A DNA stretch of 62,820 nt, taken from Pelagibius sp. Lineage in GTDB: Bacteria; Pseudomonadota; Alphaproteobacteria; Kiloniellales; Kiloniellaceae. Below are positions 23,538-32,640 of the stretch, piece after piece. The DNA is taken from contig NZ_JANQOI010000038.1 in the NCBI RefSeq assembly GCF_028289705.1, positions 1-62,820 on the forward strand, read 5' to 3'. The notes under the pieces were generated by a model, which ran no database searches, was not told where the DNA came from, and saw nothing but the letters and a program-made list of their open reading frames with translations. A program made the position numbers and the translations under genes. How positions within the stretch are numbered: position 1 is the first letter of the stretch; each line of letters opens with the position of its first letter.

Positions 23538-25883
23538 TCAGTCCGCCAGGGCGGCCTCGGTCTTGCGGCGGCCCTTGCCGGGGCCCTTCTTGCCGCCGCG
23601 GCCCTTGCCGCCCTTGCCCTTGGGGTCGTTGCCCTCGGGATAGGTGAAGGCGGGCATCCCGTCTTCGATGGTGACCCGGGCGATGCCGCCCTTGGCCAGC
23701 TTGCCGAACAGCAGCTCCTCGGCCAGGGGTTTCTTGATCCGGTCCTGGATCACCCGGGCCAGCGGGCGGGCCCCGAACTTCTTGTCGTAGCCCTTCTTGG
23801 CCAGCCAGTCCCGCGCCTCGTCGCTGAGCTCGATGGTGACCTGACGGTCGGCGAGCTGCGCTTCGAGCTGCATGACGAACTTGTCGACCACCCGGGCGAC
23901 CACCTCCGGCGGCAGGTTGCCGAAGGGAATGATCGCGTCCAGCCGGTTGCGGAATTCCGGCGTGAAGAGCTTCTTGATCGCCTCGTCGCCGTCCTCGGTG
24001 CGCAGGTCGCGCCCGAAGCCGATGGCCTGCTTGGCCATGTCGGCGGCGCCGGCATTGGTGGTCATGATCAGGATCACGTTGCGGAAGTCGACCGTCTTGC
24101 CGTTGTGGTCGGTCATCTTCCCGTAGTCCATGACCTGCAAGAGGATGGAGAAGAGGTCGGGATGGGCCTTCTCGATTTCGTCCAGCAGCAGCACGCAGTG
24201 GGGATGCTGATCGATGGCATCGGTCAGGAGGCCGCCCTGGTCGAAGCCGACATAGCCCGGCGGCGCACCGATGAGGCGCGAGACCGAGTGCCGCTCCATG
24301 TATTCCGACATGTCGAAGCGGGTGAGTTCGATGCCCAGGGAATGGGCGAGCTGGCGCGCCACCTCGGTCTTGCCGACGCCGGTGGGCCCGGAGAAGAGAT
24401 AGCTGCCGATGGGCTTCTCCGGCTCGCGCAGGCCGGCACGGGCAAGCTTGATCGAAGACGACAGCGCGGCGATCGCCTGGTCCTGGCCGAAGACCATGGT
24501 CTTCAGGTCGCGCTCCAGGTTCTTCAGGGCCGTGCGGTCGTCCTTGGAGACGGACTTCGGCGGGATGCGGGCGATCTTGGCGACCACCGCCTCCACGTCC
24601 TTCACCCCGACCGACTTCTTGCGCTTGGACTCCGGCAGCAGCATCTGCGAAGCGCCCACCTCGTCGATCACGTCGATGGCCTTGTCCGGCAACTTGCGGT
24701 CGCCGATGTAGCGCGCCGAAAGCTCCACCGCCGTGCGGATCGCCTCGTGGGTGAAGCGCACGTTGTGGTGGTCTTCGTAGTAGGGCTTCAGGCCGCGCAG
24801 GATCTTCACCGCGTCCTCGACCGAGGGCTCGATGATGTCGATCTTCTGGAAGCGCCGCACCAGGGCGCGGTCCTTTTCGAAGTAGCTGCGGTATTCCTTG
24901 TAGGTGGTGGAGCCGATGCAGCGCAGCAGGCCGCTCTGCAGGGCCGGCTTCAGCAGGTTGGAGGCGTCCATGGCGCCGCCGGAGGTGGCCCCGGCGCCGA
25001 TCACCGTGTGGATCTCGTCGATGAAGAGGATCGCCTTGTCCTGGGCCTCGATCTCAGAGATCACGGCCTTCAGGCGCTCCTCGAAGTCGCCGCGGTAGCG
25101 GGTGCCCGCCAGCAGCGCCCCCATGTCGAGGGCGAAGATGGTGGCGTCGTTCAGCACCTCCGGCACCTCGCCCGCGACGATGCGCCGCGCCAGGCCCTCG
25201 GCGATGGCGGTCTTGCCGACGCCGGGGTCGCCGACGTAGAGGGGGTTGTTCTTGGTGCGGCGGCAGAGCACCTGGATGGTGCGGTCGATCTCGTCGCTGC
25301 GCCCGATCAGCGGATCGATGCGCCCGTCGCGGGCCTTGCGGTTGAGGTCGACGCAGTAGGCATCCAGCGCCTCGCGCCCCTTGCGCACCACCTTCTCCGC
25401 CTCGGCGTCCTCGTCGGCGCCCTCGACGGTGCGGCTCTCCTCGTGGCCCTTGGCCTTGGCGATGCCATGGCTGATGTAGTTCACCGCATCCAGGCGGGTC
25501 ATCTCCTGTTCCTGGAGGTAGTAGACCGCGTGGCTCTCCCGCTCCGAGAACATGGCGACCAGCACGTTGGCGCCAGTCACTTCTTCGCGACCGGAGGACT
25601 GAACGTGGATCGCGGCACGCTGCAGCACCCGCTGGAAGCCGGCGGTGGGCTTGGCATCGCCCAGTTGCGCGGTGATCAGGCTGGAGAGTTCGTTGTCGAT
25701 ATAGTCCAGGATGTCGGCGCGCAGGCGCTCCAGATCGACGCTGCAGGCCCGCAGCACGGAAACCGCGTCGGAATCGTCGATCAGGGCAAGCAGCAGGTGT
25801 TCCAGCGTCGCATACTCGTGCCGCCTTTCGTTGGCGCCGGCCAGGGCTCGGTGGAGTGTCTGCTCGAGGTTTGCCGATAGCAT
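23538..25883 (-). CDS. clpA: ATP-dependent Clp protease ATP-binding subunit ClpA
   Basis: A 781-residue AAA+ unfoldase that feeds substrates to ClpP. The N-terminal ClpN repeats (residues 1-145) are followed by D1, with Walker A GDPGVGKT from residue 218 and Walker [10 protein letters not shown]2 has Walker A GPTGVGKT near 498 and [11 protein letters not shown]. The conserved IGF-like ClpP-docking loop lies in AIGFGRDL, typical of ClpA. The C-terminus has an unusual Gly/Lys-rich extension (residues about 757-781, [19 protein letters not shown]) beyond the normal end. It lies 7 nt after clpS in one operon. Confidence 0.96.
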   Translation of the reverse strand: MLSANLEQTLHRALAGANERRHEYATLEHLLLALIDDSDAVSVLRACSVDLERLRADILDYIDNELSSLITAQLGDAKPTAGFQRVLQRAAIHVQSSGREEVTGANVLVAMFSERESHAVYYLQEQEMTRLDAVNYISHGIAKAKGHEESRTVEGADEDAEAEKVVRKGREALDAYCVDLNRKARDGRIDPLIGRSDEIDRTIQVLCRRTKNNPLYVGDPGVGKTAIAEGLARRIVAGEVPEVLNDATIFALDMGALLAGTRYRGDFEERLKAVISEIEAQDKAILFIDEIHTVIGAGATSGGAMDASNLLKPALQSGLLRCIGSTTYKEYRSYFEKDRALVRRFQKIDIIEPSVEDAVKILRGLKPYYEDHHNVRFTHEAIRTAVELSARYIGDRKLPDKAIDVIDEVGASQMLLPESKRKKSVGVKDVEAVVAKIARIPPKSVSKDDRTALKNLERDLKTMVFGQDQAIAALSSSIKLARAGLREPEKPIGSYLFSGPTGVGKTEVARQLAHSLGIELTRFDMSEYMERHSVSRLIGAPPGYVGFDQGGLLTDAIDQHPHCVLLLDEIEKAHPDLFSILLQVMDYGKMTDHNGKTVDFRNVILIMTTNAGAADMAKQAIGFGRDLRTEDGDEAIKKLFTPEFRNRLDAIIPFGNLPPEVVARVVDKFVMQLEAQLADRQVTIELSDEARDWLAKKGYDKKFGARPLARVIQDRIKKPLAEELLFGKLAKGGIARVTIEDGMPAFTYPEGNDPKGKGGKGRGGKKGPGKGRRKTEAALAD

Positions 25884-25890
25884 CCGGGCT

Positions 25891-26214
25891 CTATTCCTTC
25901 TCTAGAGTGCACTGGAGAGGGTGCTGGTGTTGCCGGGCGTAGTCTATCACCTGTGTAACTTTTGTCTCGGCAACCTCGTATGTAAAGACGCCGCAGACCC
26001 CGACGCCCCGCTGGTGGACGTGCAGCATGATCCGCGTCGCTTCCTCCCGGTTCTTGCTGAAGAACTGCTCGAGGACGTGGACGACGAATTCCATGGGGGT
26101 GTAGTCGTCATTCAGCATCAGCACCTTGTACATCGACGGCTTCTTCGTCTTCGGCTTGGTCTTGACGATGATGCCGGTGGAGGTGCCGTTGCCGTTACGT
26201 TTGTCTTCGCTCAT
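25891..26214 (-). CDS. clpS: ClpS adaptor (N-degron recognition)
   Basis: A 107-residue adaptor that binds ClpA's N-domain and delivers N-end-rule substrates. The flexible N-terminus (residues 1-25) precedes the core [20 protein letters not shown], with the Asn-Asp-Asp residues that bind the degron amino group. [20 protein letters not shown] and the [11 protein letters not shown] helix follow. Full length. Operon with clpA immediately downstream. Confidence 0.95.
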   Translation of the reverse strand: MSEDKRNGNGTSTGIIVKTKPKTKKPSMYKVLMLNDDYTPMEFVVHVLEQFFSKNREEATRIMLHVHQRGVGVCGVFTYEVAETKVTQVIDYARQHQHPLQCTLEKE

Positions 26215-26503
26215 ACCCTTGCACTACGGATCAACACGCGCTTTTCGTTCCCACCATCATATTGGGTGAATCTTCCCTCGGAAAAGACCCAACTGGAGTC
26301 CCGAAAGCCCAGTCTAACAATTCCTTCGGGGTGTTAATCGGACGTTAACGACGAGGGACAGCAGCATCGCATTAACCTTATCCACAGGCCGCACACCTCG
26401 CGTTCCCGGCGGGCCGGGTCCAATAGGTTTGCGAAAGCACTCCTAAATTGCAAATTCAATCGATCCATCGCTTCGCACTGCAGGCCGGCAACAGAGAACA
26501 AAA

Positions 26504-26530
26504 AAGGCCCGGCGCCAGGCGCCGGGCCTT
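26504..26530 (-). terminator. Rho-independent terminator downstream of the phasin gene
   Basis: A perfect inverted repeat AAGGCCCGGCGCC / GGCGCCGGGCCTT around one base, followed on the minus strand by TTTTTTGTTCTC. It fits the end of the leftward phasin transcript. Confidence 0.85.
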
Positions 26531-26593
26531 TCGATGTCCACAGGCTTGCGGCCGGCATGTCGCCGGGCGCCGATGCGGCTTGCGCCGGCTTTC

Positions 26594-27352
26594 TTAGGCC
26601 GCGAGCGGCTTCATCAGCTTCTCAACCGTCACGGTCACCCGGGTCTGCAGCGGCTCCATGGCCTCGTTCGTCACAGCGATGGAGAGTTCCGTCAGCTTGG
26701 CGCTCTCGGCAACCAGCGAATCGAAGCTGCTGCGCGAGTACGCGCCCTGCAGGTCCACCAGTTCGCGCAGCGACTTGGCCGCGGCCAGCGCCTGCGCGGT
26801 GGTGAAACCGGTCTGCATGGCAGCCTGGGTGAACGCCAGCATCTCCGTGCCGAGGGCCTCGAAGCCCTTGGCCGCGAGGGAAGAGCACTGGACACAGGCA
26901 TCCATGTTGTCCTTGCCCAGGCTGGCCACCTCGTCATAGCCGTAGAACACTGTCGAGGACGCCTTCTCCACCTGTTCCTGGGTCATGGCGACGGCCTGCT
27001 CATAGCCCTTGCTGGCCACCTGGGTGCTAGCCTTGACGACGGCCTCCAGGGTGTCCTGGCCGGCGGCAACCGCTGCGGCCACCGGCTTCATGGCCTCTTC
27101 GGCGAAGGGCGCGATGCGCTCCACCGCCTCGGCCGCCGGAACGGCAGCAAACAGCGGCGCGGTCGCTTCCGGCGCCGCCGGCTTCGGGGCGGCCGCAACA
27201 GTCTTCCGCTTGGCCGGCTTCCGCGCCACGGTCTTGGCGACGGCAGGCTTTGCAACGGCGGCTTTTGCGGTGGTGGTCTTGACGGGTGTGGTCTTGGCGG
27301 GCGCCGGCTTCTTCGCCGCGGCCCGCTTGGTCGTGGTCCTTCTGGTGGCCAT
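26594..27352 (-). CDS. Phasin-family granule protein with histone-like Lys/Ala-rich N-terminus
   Basis: A 252-residue protein. Residues 1-65 are Lys/Ala/Thr/Pro-rich (RAAAKKPAPAKTTPVKTTTA), resembling AAKKP histone-H1-like tails. Residues 70-250 are a phasin_2-type amphipathic helix bundle: AFTQAAMQTGFTTAQALAAA, then AKSLRELVDLQGAYSRSSFD. Phasins coat polyhydroxyalkanoate granules. A basic tail could bind the nucleoid and couple granule segregation to DNA, as proposed for PhaM/PhaF-type proteins, which have AAKP tails at the other end. It has its own terminator and is divergent from the peptidase gene. Confidence 0.85.
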   Translation of the reverse strand: MATRRTTTKRAAAKKPAPAKTTPVKTTTAKAAVAKPAVAKTVARKPAKRKTVAAAPKPAAPEATAPLFAAVPAAEAVERIAPFAEEAMKPVAAAVAAGQDTLEAVVKASTQVASKGYEQAVAMTQEQVEKASSTVFYGYDEVASLGKDNMDACVQCSSLAAKGFEALGTEMLAFTQAAMQTGFTTAQALAAAKSLRELVDLQGAYSRSSFDSLVAESAKLTELSIAVTNEAMEPLQTRVTVTVEKLMKPLAA

Positions 27353-27498
27353 CGGAATGTCTCCTGGCTTTCGCCGCTACCTGGCGAGGGGTCTGGGTCG
27401 GTTCGGGGGGCGTGCGGGCGTCATGATGTCGGGGTTGGCAACCCGGCGGGGCACGACAGGCGTCGTGGCGCGCCAAGCGCCGAAAACACGTCCGATGC

Positions 27499-27565
27499 TG
27501 CACTGCACCATGCGGTCCTATGCAATACTGCCGTGGTAAAGTCAAGAGCGATTGTTGCGGTGCAA
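27499..27565. promoter_or_regulatory. Candidate PhaR-type sites between phasin and peptidase genes
   Basis: TGCACTGCA at 27499-27507 and TTGCGGTGCAA at 27555-27565 both fit TGC-N3-GCA. They lie 147-213 bp upstream of the phasin start. PhaR repressors of phasin genes bind TGC/GCA inverted repeats, so these are candidate sites. The assignment is inference from symmetry and context. Confidence 0.4.
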
Positions 27566-27715
27566 TATCTTCCTATGGCGGCAAGGCGGTGTCTTTCCGT
27601 GACGGCCCTGTATGGCCGGTTGATGGGGGCCCGGGGCTTTGGCAATATCCGCGCAGCCGGAGTCGCGCCGACGGCAGGGCTCGGGCGGCAATTGGGGGTG
27701 AGACGCCGCAATACC

Positions 27716-28483
27716 ATGACATATTGTTTGGGAATCAAGGTCAGCGAAGGCCTCGTGTGCCTGGCCGACGGCCGCATTACCAGCGGCAATCAGGTCACCA
27801 GCGCCCAGAAGCTCTCCCTGCATGGGCCAACCGGGGCCCAGTTCGCGGTCATGACCTCCGGTCTGCGCTCCCTCAGGGACAAGACCCTTGCCTATCTCGA
27901 ACGCGATATGCGCCAGGAGCATGCCACCGGCTTCGCCACGCTGCTGGACGCGGTCACCGCCTATTGCGGCAAGCTGCGGCAGGTGGCCGAGGAAGACCGC
28001 GAACAGATCGAGGGTTCCGACCTCTCCTTCAACCTGCACACCCTCATCGCCGGCGCCCTGCCGGAAGATCCGGGCCCGAGCATCTTTCTGGTCTATCCGG
28101 AAGGCAACTGGATCGAGGTCGACCGCCGCACCCCCTATCTCTCCATCGGCGCGACCGCCTACGGCAAGCCGATCCTGGACCGCGCGCTGAACTTCGACAG
28201 CGCCATGACCACGGCGCTGAAGCTGGCCTACCTCTCCTTCGATTCCTCGCGCTTTTCCTCAGCCGACGTCGGCTTTCCCATCGATCTCGCGACCTACAGC
28301 CTGGCCGAGCGCCGCTGGCGCCAGGCGCACTACGACTATGACGATCTGCGCGAGCAGCGAATCTGGTGGAACGAGCACATCACCCAGTTGGCGGTCCGCA
28401 TGCCCGACGGTCCCTGGGTGAGCGAGCTGCGCCCCGGGGCCCATCCCTCCCATCTCACCATCGTCACCGAAGACGACAACTAG
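27716..28483 (+). CDS. Proteasome-type Ntn peptidase (Anbu/COG3484-like)
   Basis: A 255-residue protein beginning MTYCLGIKVSEGLVCLADGR, the opening of the 20S-beta-like bacterial peptidases, with Thr2 as the presumed N-terminal nucleophile after Met removal. The Asp-Gly-Arg stretch and the SAQKLSLH (Lys) region correspond to the active-site Asp and Lys positions. LHTLIAGALP and YLSIGATAYGKPILDRAL are further family-like blocks. Anbu genes usually sit with an alpha-E protein, a circularly permuted ATP-grasp and a transglutaminase; none is here, so this copy is an orphan. ATG 27716 is used because the frame upstream overlaps the phasin gene antisense. Confidence 0.78.
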   Translation: MTYCLGIKVSEGLVCLADGRITSGNQVTSAQKLSLHGPTGAQFAVMTSGLRSLRDKTLAYLERDMRQEHATGFATLLDAVTAYCGKLRQVAEEDREQIEGSDLSFNLHTLIAGALPEDPGPSIFLVYPEGNWIEVDRRTPYLSIGATAYGKPILDRALNFDSAMTTALKLAYLSFDSSRFSSADVGFPIDLATYSLAERRWRQAHYDYDDLREQRIWWNEHITQLAVRMPDGPWVSELRPGAHPSHLTIVTEDDN

Positions 28484-28498
28484 ATTGCATCGCGCACC

Positions 28499-29242
28499 CT
28501 AAAGCGCCAGGTGCCCGGCCAGCCCGTTTTCGCCCACCAACAGGTTGAAGGTGCTGCCGCTGCGGTCGTTGCCCTGCCGCTCCTGCGGCGATTCGGGCCG
28601 GCGGTCGCCGGGCAGCACCGCGCGCGGTGCCCGAACCGCAACCTCGGTCGCGTCATGGCCGAACAGGATCTCGTCGAAGGCGACCGCATCGAAGCGCGCC
28701 GAGGGATAGCGCCAGGCGTTGAAGGAAAACACCCCGTCCCGACAGAGGCTCGCGACCCAGAAGGTCTCCCGGGAATGCAGGCGCAGCCCCGCGGGGGCCG
28801 GCTGGAAGGCACCGCTTTCCTCCAGAGCCCGATCCAATTGCCCGAGCGTCTGCGCGTCCAGGCTCGCCTGGCTCGTTTTCCAGCGCGACCAGGCCAGCGG
28901 ATCGCCAAGGCGAAACTCTTCGAGGACCAGTCCGCTGCGCCCCTGCACGCGCACCGTCAGGCGCGCGCCGTCCGCTTCGTCGCCGATGACCTCATAGCTG
29001 CGAATCTGCTCGTTGTAGTCGGCGTTGTAGATCAGGCGATAAGTGTCGCCGGCGCTCTCGGCGCAGGCCGTACGGATGTCGTCACCGTTCAGATAGCTGA
29101 ACCAGGTGGCTTTGATGGTCGCCGGATTGTCGATCTCGCCGCGGTAGGTACAGGCCGCCAGCACGAGACCGCTCAGCACTGCAAGGCAACGGGCACCGCG
29201 CACGCCGAACCGCAAAGCAGCGCCGGATCGAGCGTTGATCAT
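28499..29242 (-). CDS. Putative lipoprotein of unknown function
   Basis: A 247-residue protein with a signal peptide ending in lipobox LVLAAC (Cys31). The mature part (YRGEIDNPATIKATWFSYLN and on) contains a conserved-looking beta-rich domain with two Cys (ACAESAG, SLCRDGVF) but no family I recognise. GGAGGT precedes the ATG at 29242. It is convergent with the peptidase gene (15-nt gap) and divergent from the carboxypeptidase. Confidence 0.7.
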   Translation of the reverse strand: MINARSGAALRFGVRGARCLAVLSGLVLAACTYRGEIDNPATIKATWFSYLNGDDIRTACAESAGDTYRLIYNADYNEQIRSYEVIGDEADGARLTVRVQGRSGLVLEEFRLGDPLAWSRWKTSQASLDAQTLGQLDRALEESGAFQPAPAGLRLHSRETFWVASLCRDGVFSFNAWRYPSARFDAVAFDEILFGHDATEVAVRAPRAVLPGDRRPESPQERQGNDRSGSTFNLLVGENGLAGHLAL

Positions 29243-29541
29243 CTCTGTGTACCTCCAATGCGTCGGCCCGGCGGCCGGTGCCGGCGGAGGCCGCCCGGCC
29301 GCTGTCGTTGCGGCGGGGATGGTAAATGCGCCGCGCGTCGCCTCGCTCCGCGGCGCGCGAAAGCCCGGCAAGCCGCTGTTTTGAGGTTCTTTTAACCCTA
29401 TTGTAATTGGCACGCCATTACACTGGACAGAGATTCCGTTGTTGCCTTAGAATCTATCGGGATTTCAAAGGTTTTTGCGGATCTCTTGAAAAGTAACCTC
29501 GGCAATGTTCCGCAGCCTGCCGAGACCGACAACGGGGCCCG

Positions 29542-30915
29542 ATGAATCGCTCGCTTGCTCTTGCCGTAATCGCGCTTCTGGCGATGGCCGTTCTGGCAAC
29601 AGTGCCGAGCGGTAGTGCGCAGGCGCGCTACGCATCCATCGTCATCGACGCCGAAAGCGGGCAGGTGCTGCACGCGGTCAACGCGGACACGCGCAACTAC
29701 CCGGCCTCCCTCACCAAGATGATGACCCTCTACATGCTCTTCGACGCATTGGAGAATGGCAAGCTGACGCTGAAGCAGAAGCTGCCGGTCTCCAAACGTG
29801 CGGCCGGCATGCCGCCGTCGAAGCTTGGTTTGAAGGTTGGCCAGTCGATCCGCGTGGAGGACGCGATCCTGGCCCTGGTGACCAAGTCGGCGAACGACGT
29901 TGCGGTGGTGGTTGCCGAAGCGCTGGCCGGCAAGGAAACCACCTTCGCCAAGGTCATGACCAAGCGGGCCCGGACCCTGGGGATGAGCCGGACCAGCTTC
30001 CGCAACGCCTCAGGGCTGCCCAACCGGGGCCAGAAGAGCACGGCGCGGGACATGGCGCGGCTCGCCAAGGCGCTGATGCGCGACTTCCCGCAGTACTATC
30101 GCTACTTCTCGACCTCCACCTTCAGCTACAGGGGCCGCACCTACCGCAGCCACAACAAGCTGCTGAGATCCTACAAGGGCACCGACGGGATCAAGACCGG
30201 CTACATCCGGGCCTCTGGCTTCAACCTCGTGACCTCGGTCGAGCGCGGCGGGCGCCGCGTCATCGCCGTGGTCTTCGGCGGCAAGACCTCCAAGTCGCGG
30301 GACCGCCACATGGTGAAGCTGCTGAACCGGGGCTTCAAGAAGCTGGCCTCCCAGGGCGTGCGCAAGGTCCCGGCGGTGCCGGGGCGCAACCCCTTCCACC
30401 CGCTGCCGCTCGCCACCATCGAGATCGCCGAGGCCGCGCCGCAGCCGCAGGCCGTGCCGCAACCGCAGGCCCTGCCGGAACCGCAGCCGGTCGAGACCGC
30501 GGCCGCTTCGCCGCCCGCTCCGCCGAAGAGGGATCTTTCGAAGTCGGGCCTCCCGCGCCTTGAGCGCGCCGTCAAGCCGATTGCCTCTTCCTCGCAAGTG
30601 GCCACCGTCGACGGGCTGGAGACTCCGGTGGAGGTGGAAAGCCTGACCAACGACTGGGTCGTCCAGGTCGGCGCCTTCAGCCGCTTCCGCGCCGCTCATG
30701 ACAATGCCAAGTCGGCCCTGGCCAAGGCGCCCAAGGCTCTGCGGGGCGCGAAGGTCGCCGTGCGGCGTATCGACTCCGCCAGTCTCGGCACGCTGTACCG
30801 CTCGCAGTTGACCGGGCTCTACGAAAAGCAGGCGCGCGCAGCCTGCGAGAGCCTCAAGGTGGCAGAGATGAACTGCGTGGTGCTGCAGCACCCCAAGGCC
30901 CAGGGCTCCAACTGA
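29542..30915 (+). CDS. D-alanyl-D-alanine carboxypeptidase (S11/PBP5-type) with SPOR domain
   Basis: A 457-residue periplasmic peptidoglycan hydrolase that trims stem-peptide D-Ala. A signal peptide ends near residue 28 (GSAQARY). The active-site motifs are complete: Ser56-Leu-Thr-Lys59, Ser116-Ala-Asn118 and Lys218-Thr-Gly220. A Pro/Gln/Ala-rich linker (about 300-350) leads to a C-terminal SPOR domain (about 368-450, WVVQVGAFSRFRAAHDNAKS) that targets denuded glycan at the septum. This SPOR-tailed architecture is common in alphaproteobacteria. Confidence 0.93.
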   Translation: MNRSLALAVIALLAMAVLATVPSGSAQARYASIVIDAESGQVLHAVNADTRNYPASLTKMMTLYMLFDALENGKLTLKQKLPVSKRAAGMPPSKLGLKVGQSIRVEDAILALVTKSANDVAVVVAEALAGKETTFAKVMTKRARTLGMSRTSFRNASGLPNRGQKSTARDMARLAKALMRDFPQYYRYFSTSTFSYRGRTYRSHNKLLRSYKGTDGIKTGYIRASGFNLVTSVERGGRRVIAVVFGGKTSKSRDRHMVKLLNRGFKKLASQGVRKVPAVPGRNPFHPLPLATIEIAEAAPQPQAVPQPQALPEPQPVETAAASPPAPPKRDLSKSGLPRLERAVKPIASSSQVATVDGLETPVEVESLTNDWVVQVGAFSRFRAAHDNAKSALAKAPKALRGAKVAVRRIDSASLGTLYRSQLTGLYEKQARAACESLKVAEMNCVVLQHPKAQGSN

Positions 30916-31226
30916 CCGGGGCTGCAACTGGGCCCGAACCTCCCCCGGACTTTCGCCCCAATGGTCTGAACCGAGTTCAGACCTTATGCGTCAAAGGGTT
31001 CCCGTGTTTGCCCCCCCCAAAGAATGTCATTGCCGGACTTGTTCCGGCAATCCATCGGGGTCCGAGTCTCGCTCTTTCCATGGATCCCCCAAAGAAATTG
31101 AAGGGGGACAAGCCCGAGGGTGACGATGGGGGGAAGAGAGACCTCGGCAAGCCGTTGAGATCAAGCCACGCATTTCAAGCCAGACTCTGATTCAAAGAGA
31201 CGGGATCCATCGGAAGACGGTGACGA
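30916..31226. repeat. Palindromic repeat (family 3), copy 1
   Basis: From about 31024 to 31136 two palindromic blocks occur: ATTGCCGGACTTGTTCCGGC and, separated by a variable spacer, GGGGGACAAGCCCGAGGGTG. A second copy in opposite orientation lies at 43268-43369. No gene is supported in this 311-bp gap. Confidence 0.75.
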
Positions 31227-32636
31227 TCAGAAGGCCGGCGGCTCCAGACCGCTGGCGCGGAGCTGTGCGCAGACGCGCCCGATCAGCTTGTCGAGGCTGG
31301 CCTGGTCGCGCGCCTCGCAGCGGGCGACCAGCACGTCCTGGGTGTTGGAAGCGCGCAGCAGCCACCAGCCGCCCTCCTCCTGCACGCGCACGCCGTCGAT
31401 ATCGATGATCTCCACGCCCTCGGCGACGAGCCGCGCCCTGACCTCTTCGACGACCGCCTTCTTGCGCTCCTCCGAACAGGGAAAGCGGATCTCCGGCGTG
31501 TTGAACAGCGGCGGCAGGGAATCGCGGAAGGCCGCCAGGCTCTCGCCGGTCCTGTTGATCACCGAGAGCACGCGGATGGCGGCATAGAGCGCGTCGTCGT
31601 AACCATAGAAGTGATCGGCGAAAAAGATGTGGGCGCTCATCTCTCCGGCAAAAGGCGCGTTCACCTCCTTCATCTTCGCCTTGATGATCGAGTGGCCGGT
31701 CATCCACATCAGCGGCTTGCCGCCGGCCGCCTCGATGCCCTCGAAGAAGGCATCGCTGGTCTTCACGTCGGAGATGATGGTGGCGCCGGGGTAGCGCTTC
31801 AGGATGTCCCGCGCCAGATAGAGCATGATCTGGTCGCCCCAGAGGATCCGGGCTTGGGAATCGATCATGCCGATGCGGTCGCCGTCGCCGTCGAAGGCCA
31901 CCCCCAGATCGCAGCCCTCGGCAAGCACCACGTCCTGCAACTGCTTGAGGTTCTCGGGAACCGTGGGATCGGGATGGTGGGCGGGAAAGCTGCCGTCGAT
32001 CGTCTCGTTCAGCAGGATGTGCTCGCCCGGCAGGCGTGCCGTCGCCGCCACCATGGCCTCGGCCATGGCGCCATTGCCGGCGTCCCAGGCGACCTTGAGC
32101 GGCCCCTCGCCTTCCATGTCCTGCACCAGCCGGTCGATGTAGGCATCGAAGACCGAGCGTTCCTCGACGCTACCTTTGCCGCTTTCGTAATCGCCCGCCG
32201 CGGCGATGCGCCCCAGGTCCTGAAGGTCGGGCCCGAAGAAGGACGCCTTTTCCAGGACCAGCTTGAAGCCGTTGTAGTCCGGCGGATTGTGAGAGCCGGT
32301 GATCATCACCCCGCCCTGCACCGGCAATGTGTGGGTGGCGTAGTAGAGCATCGGCGTCGGTCCGCGGCCGATGTTGACGACATGCAGCCCGCAATCGCTG
32401 AACCCCTGGCTCAGCGCTGCCGCGAGATCGGGAGAGGACAGGCGGCCGTCATAGCCGACGGCCATGGCCGTGCCGCCGCGCCGCCGGACCACCGACCCGA
32501 AGGCCCGGCCCAGGGCATAGGCGTCCGCTTCGAAAACCGTCTCCCCCACGATGCCGCGCACGTCGTACTCGCGCAGGACCGTCGGATGGAAGCGGTGGCT
32601 CCCGGCCCGGGATGGCGGCGCTTTGGGATCGCTCAT
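31227..32636 (-). CDS. Phosphomannomutase/phosphoglucomutase (AlgC/ManB-type)
   Basis: A 469-residue alpha-D-phosphohexomutase interconverting hexose-6-P and hexose-1-P for sugar-nucleotide synthesis. The N-terminal catalytic loop is VMITGSHNP with phospho-Ser115. The metal-binding loop DGDGDR lies at 249-254. A sugar-specificity GEMSAHIFF loop is present, and the phosphate-binding RASNTQDVLVARCE is near the C-terminus. It sits 4 nt downstream of UDP-glucose dehydrogenase on the same strand, with galU upstream, suggesting shared supply of UDP-glucose and UDP-glucuronate precursors. Confidence 0.93.
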   Translation of the reverse strand: MSDPKAPPSRAGSHRFHPTVLREYDVRGIVGETVFEADAYALGRAFGSVVRRRGGTAMAVGYDGRLSSPDLAAALSQGFSDCGLHVVNIGRGPTPMLYYATHTLPVQGGVMITGSHNPPDYNGFKLVLEKASFFGPDLQDLGRIAAAGDYESGKGSVEERSVFDAYIDRLVQDMEGEGPLKVAWDAGNGAMAEAMVAATARLPGEHILLNETIDGSFPAHHPDPTVPENLKQLQDVVLAEGCDLGVAFDGDGDRIGMIDSQARILWGDQIMLYLARDILKRYPGATIISDVKTSDAFFEGIEAAGGKPLMWMTGHSIIKAKMKEVNAPFAGEMSAHIFFADHFYGYDDALYAAIRVLSVINRTGESLAAFRDSLPPLFNTPEIRFPCSEERKKAVVEEVRARLVAEGVEIIDIDGVRVQEEGGWWLLRASNTQDVLVARCEARDQASLDKLIGRVCAQLRASGLEPPAF

Positions 32637-32640
32637 GGGA

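Noticed and set aside
23466-25880. 804-codon plus-strand frame opposite clpA
   Set aside because: Antisense shadow of clpA, Val/Asp/Gly-rich with no domain.
26534-27715. N-terminal extension of the proteasome-type peptidase
   Set aside because: The first about 390 codons of that open frame are antisense to the phasin gene; the family start MTYC is at 27716.
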